Positions 4,915 through 10,379 of a stretch of 10,379 bases of DNA are shown one piece after another; position 1 is the first letter of the stretch; each line of letters begins with the position of its first letter. The DNA comes from an uncultured Eubacteriales bacterium. Its GTDB lineage: Bacteria > Bacillota > Clostridia > Lachnospirales > Lachnospiraceae. The position numbers were made by a program, and so were the translations under genes. The DNA lies in contig UQZF01000087.1 in assembly GCA_900545455.1 (NCBI GenBank), forward strand, positions 1 through 10,379, in the 5' to 3' direction. Under the pieces are notes generated by a model. It saw only the letters and a program-made list of their open reading frames with translations, searched no databases and had not been told where the DNA came from.

Positions 4915-7176
4915 TCACTTTTTCGACTTCTTTGTCGTCTCGCTTTTCTTTGATGTCTCAGCCTTTTCCGCTTCTTCATCCTGCTCAACCCTGCGGAAAA
5001 TACAGATTCCAAGAGGCGGTATCGTGATATGTATTGAATTTTTGCGGTTATCGCACTCGCTCTCCTCGGAAACCCTGACTCTTGAGTTTAACTTGCCCGT
5101 GCCGCCGTATTTCTTGGCATTGCTGTTGAAAATTTCCTTGTACTGACCTGCACTCGGAACGCCAATCTTGTACTTTTCGCGCAAAACAGGCGTAAAACTC
5201 ACCACAACAAGGAGCTCATCGCCGTTCTTTGCCCTGCGGACGTATGACACGATGCACTCGTCAGCCGAGATATTGTTTATCCACTCGAAGCCGTCCGGGT
5301 TGTAATCGAGCTCATAGAGAGCGGGCTCCTTCTTATAGAGTGCGTTAAGATCCTTCATGTAGCGGTGAAGCATTCTGTTGCGCTCGTTGGAGAGCTCGTC
5401 CCAGTCGAGGCTCTTTTCCTCCCACCATTCGTTGAACTGACCGAAATCCTGTCCCATGAACAAAAGCTTCTTTCCCGGATGCGTATACATAAAGCCGTAT
5501 GCCGCGCGAAGGTCTGAGAACTTCTCGTCAAGGTCAGCCTCAGGCATCTTGTTTATCATGGAAGCCTTTCCGTGAACGACCTCATCATGTGAAATCACGA
5601 GGATGAAATCCTCGCTGTAAGCATAAATCATGCTGAAGGTCAGCTCCCCGTAACGTCCCTTTCTGAAAAGCGGATCTGCACTCATGAAGTCAAGAAAATC
5701 GTTCATCCAGCCCATATTCCACTTGTAATCAAAGCCAAGCGAGCCGTCCTTTACCTCACCCGTAACCATCGGCCATGCCGTCGACTCCTCCGCGATGAGC
5801 ATGGAGGTCTTATTTTTCTTCTTATAGACGGTATTTAACTGCTTGAAGAACTCGACCGCCTCGAGATTCTCGTTGCCGCCGTACATATTGGCAACCCACT
5901 CGCCGCTCTTTTTGCCGTAATCGAGGTAGAGCATTGAGGCGACAGCGTCCATTCTGAGACCATCCGCATGGTACTCCTTTGCCCAGAAAATTGCGTTCGC
6001 TATGAGGAAATTGCGCACCTGAGGTCTGCCGTAGTTGTAAATGTAGGTGCCCCACTCAGGATGCTCGCCCTGTCTCGGATCGAGATGCTCGTAGAGCGCC
6101 GTTCCGTCAAATCTTGCAAGACCGAAGTCATCCTTCGGAAAATGTGCCGGAACCCAGTCGAGAATCACACCGATTCCCGCACAATGTAAAAGGTCGACAA
6201 AATATCTGAAATCATCGGGCGTTCCATATCTGCTTGTCGGCGCGTAATAGCCCGTCACCTGATAACCCCACGAGCCGTCAAACGGATGCTCCATTATAGG
6301 CATGAGCTCAACATGCGTGTAACCCATCTCCTTTACATACTTGATGATGAGTGGCGCAAGCTCCCTGTAATTGTAGAACTCCCTTCCGTCGTCAGGCTTC
6401 ATGAACGAGCCCAAATGCAGCTCGTAGATTGACATAGGCTTGTTCTTGTTGAGCTCCCTGTTCTCAAGCCAGTCGCCGTCCGTCCAGACATATTTGTCAA
6501 TATCATATACGATAGAAGCATTGTTCGGGCGAACCTCACTGTAAAACGCATACGGATCGGCTTTGAGTCCGACCATTCCGCCCTTGTATTTAATCTCATA
6601 TTTGTACAGATCAAGCGGCTTAACTCCCGGGATAAACAGCTCAAACACACCATACTTGTCGATAAACTGCATCTGGTGTGTCCTTCCGTCCCAACTGTTG
6701 AAATCTCCCACAACGCTCACTCTCCACGCGTTAGGAGCCCACACCGCAAAATGTACGCCCTGCACACCCTCAACCTCAACAGGATGCGCACCGAGCACAT
6801 TGTAGAGCTCATAATTGATGCCTGCCTCAAAGCGCTCAAGCTCCGACTCGAGTATCTGAACCTTGAAGCTGTAGGTATCAACCGTCTGAACCGTATTTCC
6901 TTCTCCATAGTCGACTATAAGCTCATACGCCACACGTCTTTTGCCGGGTATCAAAAGTGCAAAGTATCCCGCCTCATCAACCATCTCCATGTCGTAGGTC
7001 TTATTTTTTCCGGTAAGTACCACCTTCACGCCGCATGCGCCCGGCTTAAAGGTCTGAAACAACAATCCGTCAGATGTAATATGCTGTCCTAAAATATCGA
7101 GCGGATGCTTGCACTCTGAGTACACCACAGCCTCAATCTCAGGCCAGTCCATCAAATCATATAATTTCTTGTCCAT
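4915..7176 (-). CDS. glgB: 1,4-alpha-glucan (glycogen) branching enzyme, GH13
   Basis: This 753-residue enzyme cuts alpha-1,4-glucan chains and rejoins them as alpha-1,6 branches during glycogen synthesis in the cytoplasm. Residues about 20-110 form an extra N-terminal beta domain and about 130-235 the CBM48 module (HFAVWAPNAWRVSVVGDFNSWD), so it is the long GlgB form. The GH13 barrel carries the catalytic triad: nucleophile D410 in GLRMDAVASM, acid/base E463 in LIAEEST and stabiliser D531 in SHDEVVHG. The start is the ATG at 7176, preceded by AGGTGAGGG at good spacing; a GTG at 7188 falls within that binding site. The C-terminus ends in an unusual Lys/Glu/Thr/Ser-rich tail of about 25 residues with two TKKS repeats. 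No glgC, glgA or glgP is adjacent. It is the first gene of the glgB-mscS unit. Confidence 0.97.
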   Translation of the reverse strand: MDKKLYDLMDWPEIEAVVYSECKHPLDILGQHITSDGLLFQTFKPGACGVKVVLTGKNKTYDMEMVDEAGYFALLIPGKRRVAYELIVDYGEGNTVQTVDTYSFKVQILESELERFEAGINYELYNVLGAHPVEVEGVQGVHFAVWAPNAWRVSVVGDFNSWDGRTHQMQFIDKYGVFELFIPGVKPLDLYKYEIKYKGGMVGLKADPYAFYSEVRPNNASIVYDIDKYVWTDGDWLENRELNKNKPMSIYELHLGSFMKPDDGREFYNYRELAPLIIKYVKEMGYTHVELMPIMEHPFDGSWGYQVTGYYAPTSRYGTPDDFRYFVDLLHCAGIGVILDWVPAHFPKDDFGLARFDGTALYEHLDPRQGEHPEWGTYIYNYGRPQVRNFLIANAIFWAKEYHADGLRMDAVASMLYLDYGKKSGEWVANMYGGNENLEAVEFFKQLNTVYKKKNKTSMLIAEESTAWPMVTGEVKDGSLGFDYKWNMGWMNDFLDFMSADPLFRKGRYGELTFSMIYAYSEDFILVISHDEVVHGKASMINKMPEADLDEKFSDLRAAYGFMYTHPGKKLLFMGQDFGQFNEWWEEKSLDWDELSNERNRMLHRYMKDLNALYKKEPALYELDYNPDGFEWINNISADECIVSYVRRAKNGDELLVVVSFTPVLREKYKIGVPSAGQYKEIFNSNAKKYGGTGKLNSRVRVSEESECDNRKNSIHITIPPLGICIFRRVEQDEEAEKAETSKKSETTKKSKK

Positions 7177-7210
7177 GTAATCCCTCACCTTCTACCATTT
7201 TTATAGTTTC

Positions 7211-7239
7211 ATTGTATCACCTTTAAATTGTGTTGGCAA
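7211..7239 (-). promoter_or_regulatory. Promoter of glgB-mscS
   Basis: On the minus strand TTGCCA (7234-7239) lies 17 bases from TACAAT (7211-7216), about 30 bases before the predicted glgB ATG. Its -35 box directly abuts the -35 box of the divergent hydrolase promoter. Confidence 0.7.
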
Positions 7240-7256
7240 TTCATTTGTGCTATAAT
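7228..7256 (+). promoter_or_regulatory. Promoter of the alpha/beta hydrolase gene
   Basis: A perfect TATAAT (7251-7256) follows a weak -35 box TTGTGT (7228-7233) with a 17-base spacer. Transcription would start near 7263 and leave a leader of about 85 bases before the ATG. Confidence 0.6.
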
Positions 7257-7274
7257 AAGCCCGTCAAGTTGATT

Positions 7275-7305
7275 AGCAGCGCGACTGCTCGCAGTCAAAG
7301 CTGTT
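7275..7305 (+). other. Stem-loop in the 5' leader of the hydrolase transcript
   Basis: AGCAGC (7275-7280) pairs with GCTGTT (7300-7305, one G-U), and GACTG / CAGTC (7283-7287 / 7292-7296) pair around a CTCG loop. There is no T-tract after it, so it is not a terminator. It lies near the 5' end of the mRNA and could stabilise the transcript. No known riboswitch class is recognised. Confidence 0.4.
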
Positions 7306-7348
7306 ACACATACAATGTCAATTCATCAATCCCAATCGGAGGTACATT

Positions 7349-8185
7349 ATGCTTCACACTACAATCGAATTAAAGCCTGATTACAAGAAGGCAGGCATAT
7401 CCCACAGCGACACCGTGGCTAAGCTCACAACATACATAATCGACCATCACAGCGATTTCCGCGGCGACAAGACACGCCCGATGGTTCTCATCTGCCCGGG
7501 CGGCGGTTACACGCATCTGTCCTCACGCGAGGCAGAGCCTATCGCGCTCCGCATGAATGCACACGACTACAACGCCTGCATTCTCTACTACAGCCTTGCG
7601 CCTGATATGTACCCGTCACAGCTTCTCGAGGCGGCTATGGCAGTCGATTACATAAAAAAACATGCCGGGGAATGGCATGTCAACACTGATAAAATATGTA
7701 TCTGCGGTTTTTCTGCGGGTGCGCACGTTGCGGGAAGCCTCGGAACAATGTGGAAGGACGAGCTCATCACTGAGGCTCTCGGCGGAGAAAGTGCCGATTA
7801 CAAGCCATCCTGTATGCTCCTCTCCTACCCCGTAATCACGGCTGGTGAGTTCGCTCACCGCGGCTCCTTTGACGCACTTGTCGGCGGCGACGAGAGGTTA
7901 TACGACACCGTATCCCTCGAAAAGAGAGTGAATGCCGACACAGTTCCAACCTTTATATGGCACACCTTTGAGGATGGCGCTGTTCCTGTTGAGAACTCAC
8001 TTCTCATGGCAGGTGCCCTCAGAAAATATAAGATTCCATGTGAACTCCATATATTTGCCAAGGGCTGCCACGGTCTTGCCCTCGCCACAGAGGAGACCGC
8101 ATGCCTCACAGGCAAGGAGATTCAACCTGAATGTGCATGCTGGCCTGAACTGTTCGCTACATGGTTTGACAATATGCAGCTTTAA
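7349..8185 (+). CDS. Alpha/beta hydrolase, esterase/acetylesterase-like
   Basis: This 278-residue cytoplasmic hydrolase (no signal peptide) has the features of BD-FAE/acetyl esterase-type serine hydrolases. The oxyanion-hole motif PGGGY is at residues 50-54, the nucleophile elbow GFSAGAH has S122, a probable catalytic Asp is D209 in HTFEDGAVP, and the likely His is H241 in KGCHGLALA. The substrate is unknown. Relatives include carbohydrate acetyl esterases and other small-ester hydrolases, and the short leader before the first beta strand fits enzymes acting on imported oligosaccharides (inference). The ATG has a GGAGG ribosome binding site. It is the only plus-strand gene: it diverges from glgB with shared promoter DNA, and its 3' end overlaps the convergent malY gene by 29 bp. 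Confidence 0.9.
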   Translation: MLHTTIELKPDYKKAGISHSDTVAKLTTYIIDHHSDFRGDKTRPMVLICPGGGYTHLSSREAEPIALRMNAHDYNACILYYSLAPDMYPSQLLEAAMAVDYIKKHAGEWHVNTDKICICGFSAGAHVAGSLGTMWKDELITEALGGESADYKPSCMLLSYPVITAGEFAHRGSFDALVGGDERLYDTVSLEKRVNADTVPTFIWHTFEDGAVPVENSLLMAGALRKYKIPCELHIFAKGCHGLALATEETACLTGKEIQPECACWPELFATWFDNMQL

Positions 8186-9331
8186 GCTGTGTGAGCGCCT
8201 GCTTGAGGGTTGCCCTCGGGCAGGCGATATTTAATCTTATGAATTGTCCGCTCTCTTTTCCGAAAATGATTCCGAAGTCAACCCAGAGCTTTGCCTTGTC
8301 CTCGACGAAGCTTTCAAGCTCTTTGACATCAAGCCCAAGCCCACTGCAATCAAGCCACACAAGATAGGTTCCCTCTGGCTCGACCAGCTTAATTTTCGGC
8401 AGGTTTTCCTTTAAGAAGCTTTTCAGAAAATCAAGGTTTTCCGCGAGGTATTTTTTTAACTCCTCATACCACTCATTTCCCTTAGAATACACAGACTGAC
8501 AGGCTGTGAGTCCCACGACATTCGGCTGTGAGTAGCCGAACGCTTCAAGCTCCGCCTTGAAGATCTTTCTTATTTTTTCATTCGGAATAAATATGTTGGA
8601 CACCTGAAGCCCCGCAATGTTGAAGGTCTTGCTTGGTGCCGTGCACAAAACGACATTGGCCTCGAACTCTTTGCCAATCGACGGAAACATAATCTGCTTA
8701 TGTCCCTCGTAGGTGAAATCGCAATGTATCTCATCAGACACCACTATAACATTATGCTTTAAGCAGATTTCTCCCATTTTCTTTAGCTCATCAAGCGTCC
8801 ACACACGTCCTACGGGATTGTGCGGGCTGCAAAGAATGAATAGCTTCACGTTCTCATCGACTATCTTATTTTCAAAATCCTCGAAATCGATGCTGTATTT
8901 TCCGTCCTTATAGACGAGCTGATTGTTGACAAGCTTTCTGTTGTTGGTGACAACAGCCTCCGAGAAAGGATAGTAGACAGGCTGCTGTATCAGCACGCCG
9001 TCCCCTCCTTGGTGAGTGCGCGAACCGCAACGGAAATCGCCACAACCACGCCGGGTGTGACCGTAATCCATTCAGCCCTGCCCTTCCAGCCGAAATGTGT
9101 GTAAAACCAGTCAATAACGCTGTCAAAATAGTCCTTCTTAGGATCGGTGTAGCCGAATATTCCGTGTGAAATCCTGTCCTTTATATCCACAAGTATATCC
9201 TCAGGCAGGGTAAAGTCCATGTCCGCCACCCACAGAGGCAACAGGTCATCCCTTCCCCTTCTCTCAACCTGAAAATCATATTTGAGACAGCTTGTTCCAC
9301 GCCTGTCAATTATTTTATCAAAATCGTACAT
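8157..9331 (-). pseudogene. malY: MalY/PatB-type PLP-dependent C-S lyase (cystathionine beta-lyase), single-base frameshift
   Basis: The gene encodes a fold-type I PLP aminotransferase-like enzyme of the MalY/PatB family, which splits cystathionine or cysteine to release homocysteine or sulfide. Codons 1-110 (9331 to about 9002) read normally (PLWVADMDF, GIFGYTDP, VTPGVVVAI). The frame is then lost at a run of four C on the plus strand (9002-9005) and stops at 8990. Downstream, another frame gives the rest intact to 8157: CSPHNPVGR, SDEIHCD (D200), PLP lysine K235 in SKTFNIAG and R366 in RLNIACPR. Adding one G restores 391 residues, the family length. All catalytic residues survive, so this is a recent mutation or a sequencing error. 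It follows the trans-sulfuration gene by 45 bp with a GGGAGG ribosome binding site. Residues between 9071 and 8997 in the downstream frame are not real protein. Confidence 0.85.
8196..8240 (+). terminator. Terminator hairpin of the hydrolase gene, embedded in the malY coding region
   Basis: CGCCTGC-TT-GAGGG (8196-8209) pairs with CCCTC-GG-GCAGGCG (8213-8226) across a 3-base loop. In plus-strand RNA the TT/GG positions are U-G wobbles, so the stem is 14 bp unbroken. An AT-rich tail (ATATTTAATCTTAT) follows. It starts 11 bp after the hydrolase stop. Opposite, the same bases encode the conserved IACPRATL stretch near the MalY C-terminus. Confidence 0.65.
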
Positions 9332-9376
9332 ACGCCGATTCCTCCCGAATTATCTTTTTTACTTCGCGAGAAGCTT

Positions 9377-10379
9377 TTATGAGAATGCTCTCTCAAGGTC
9401 AGCGGTCAGATCCTCAATATCCTCAATTCCGACAGACAATCTCAAAAGGCTTTCCGTGATTCCGTTTCTCTCCTTGACATCCGCAGGCACATCAGGATGT
9501 GTCTGAAGTGTCGGATATGTGAGAAGTGTCTCGACGCCTCCGAGACTCTCGGCAAAGCTTATGAGGTTTACGCTGTTTAACACCTTTATCGCGCTCTCCT
9601 TAGATTCCATCTCGAAGGAAATCATGCTTCCGAAGCCCCTCGCCTGCTTTTTCATAATATCATGTCCCGGATGATCTGCAAAGCCCGGATAATATACCCT
9701 CTTAACCTTTGGGTTAGCTTTTAACCACTCGGCAAGCTTGGCTGCGTTAGCCTGCTGCCTCTCCATGCGGATTCCGAGCGTCTTGATTCCCCTCAACACG
9801 AGCCAACTGTCAAACGGTGACAGATTTGCGCCCGTCGTCTTGGAAACATAGAGGATTCTCTCGGCAAGCTCCTCATCCTTTACAACGACGAAGCCTGAGA
9901 GTGTATCGTTATGTCCACAGAGAAACTTGGTTCCGCTGTGAACCACTATGTCTGCGCCGAGCTCAAGCGGATTCTGGAGATATGGAGACAAAAATGTGTT
10001 ATCGACAATGAGTAATATTCCGTGACGCTTGGTAATCTCGGCAACCTTTGCGATGTCGGTGACATTCATCATCGGATTGGTAGGCGTCTCTATATATACA
10101 GCCTTTGTCTCGGGACGGATATATTTTTCAACGTCCTCCCTGCTCGTGTCCACATACTCGACCTCGTAACCGTTCTTCTTGGAGATGTTGTCAAAAAGTC
10201 TCACGCTGCCGCCGTAGAGATCATCGCCCGCTATGATGTGCGCGCCCTGTGAAAAAATCTCCATCGCAACCGTTATCGCTGCCATTCCCGATGAAAACGC
10301 ATACGCGTGAGTTCCCTTTTCAAGTGAAGCCACCACATTTTCAAGCTGATTTCTTGTCGGATTGGAAAGTCTGCTATAG
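9377..10379 (-). CDS. Trans-sulfuration PLP enzyme (cystathionine gamma-synthase / beta- or gamma-lyase family), 5' end missing
   Basis: The reading frame is open to the window edge, where YSRLSNPTRNQLEN, the hallmark near residue 50 of MetB/MetC/MccB proteins, is encoded just before codons at 10336. About 333 residues are visible and about 45 N-terminal ones are outside. Visible motifs include SSGMAA, DDLYGG, ETPTNPMM, the PLP-ring Asp in VDNTF, the Schiff-base lysine in HSGTKFLCGHND and the C-terminal SLGGVETLLTYP. These enzymes handle cystathionine, homocysteine and cysteine interconversion in the cytoplasm. Sequence motifs alone do not separate synthase from lyase; GGVETLLTYP..QTH slightly suggests a lyase/MccB-like type. 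It is immediately upstream of malY in the same direction, so the two form a sulfur amino acid operon. Confidence 0.92.
   Translation of the reverse strand, partial: YSRLSNPTRNQLENVVASLEKGTHAYAFSSGMAAITVAMEIFSQGAHIIAGDDLYGGSVRLFDNISKKNGYEVEYVDTSREDVEKYIRPETKAVYIETPTNPMMNVTDIAKVAEITKRHGILLIVDNTFLSPYLQNPLELGADIVVHSGTKFLCGHNDTLSGFVVVKDEELAERILYVSKTTGANLSPFDSWLVLRGIKTLGIRMERQQANAAKLAEWLKANPKVKRVYYPGFADHPGHDIMKKQARGFGSMISFEMESKESAIKVLNSVNLISFAESLGGVETLLTYPTLQTHPDVPADVKERNGITESLLRLSVGIEDIEDLTADLERAFS

Noticed and set aside
7257..7348. Riboswitch in the hydrolase leader
   Set aside because: There is only one simple stem-loop, no terminator or sequestered ribosome binding site, and no recognisable aptamer motif.
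8157..9071. A separate short 304-residue aminotransferase beginning at an ATG at 9071
   Set aside because: The first 25 residues are the out-of-frame reading of conserved MalY codons; the fragment joins the upstream frame after one added base, so it is one interrupted gene.
1..10379. CRISPR array, tRNA or rRNA genes, phage or defence island
   Set aside because: No regularly spaced direct repeats, tRNA-like cloverleaf with the conserved TTCRA arm, rRNA segments or defence gene clusters were seen; Uma2 alone is not enough.

Overview
The window looks like chromosomal DNA of an anaerobic Firmicute, most likely a Lachnospiraceae-type Clostridium relative. This is inferred from moderate GC content, strong GGAGG-type ribosome binding sites, a rubrerythrin, a VanRS-like two-component system, a long two-module GlgB and an HTH-Uma2 protein. 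The species cannot be named from the sequence alone. Apart from one esterase-like gene, all genes are on the minus strand.

Layout from left to right. (1) Positions 110-874 hold a stand-alone Uma2-family nuclease-like gene with an N-terminal helix-turn-helix and its own near-consensus promoter. (2) Positions 1039-3575 hold, in transcription order, a response regulator, a histidine kinase (one base apart) and rubrerythrin. Rubrerythrin has its own promoter overlapping the kinase 3' end, and a strong terminator closes the group at 968-1007. (3) Positions 3576-4029 are a 454-bp gene-free stretch: a probable autoregulatory operator and promoter for the response regulator, a clear minus-strand terminator, and a roughly 234-bp fold-back element (68-bp imperfect inverted arms around a three-way-junction core). 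(4) Positions 4030-7176 hold glgB followed 18 bp later by an MscS-type channel gene. (5) Positions 7177-7348 are a divergent promoter region with back-to-back -35 boxes. (6) Positions 7349-8185 hold an alpha/beta hydrolase on the plus strand, whose terminator hairpin lies inside the 3' end of the convergent malY gene. (7) Positions 8157-10379 hold a sulfur amino acid pair: a trans-sulfuration PLP enzyme cut by the window edge, followed by a MalY/PatB-type C-S lyase gene broken by a single-base frameshift.

Most protein families here are ordinary housekeeping or accessory functions: glycogen branching, osmotic protection, oxidative stress, envelope sensing and cysteine/methionine metabolism. 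The least explained part is the structured region 3679-4018. A 10-nt segment in the fold-back core is exactly complementary to the 5' arm of the downstream terminator, which could make an RNA switch. An equally serious alternative is that the fold-back unit is a MITE-like insertion. The sequence alone does not decide between them.
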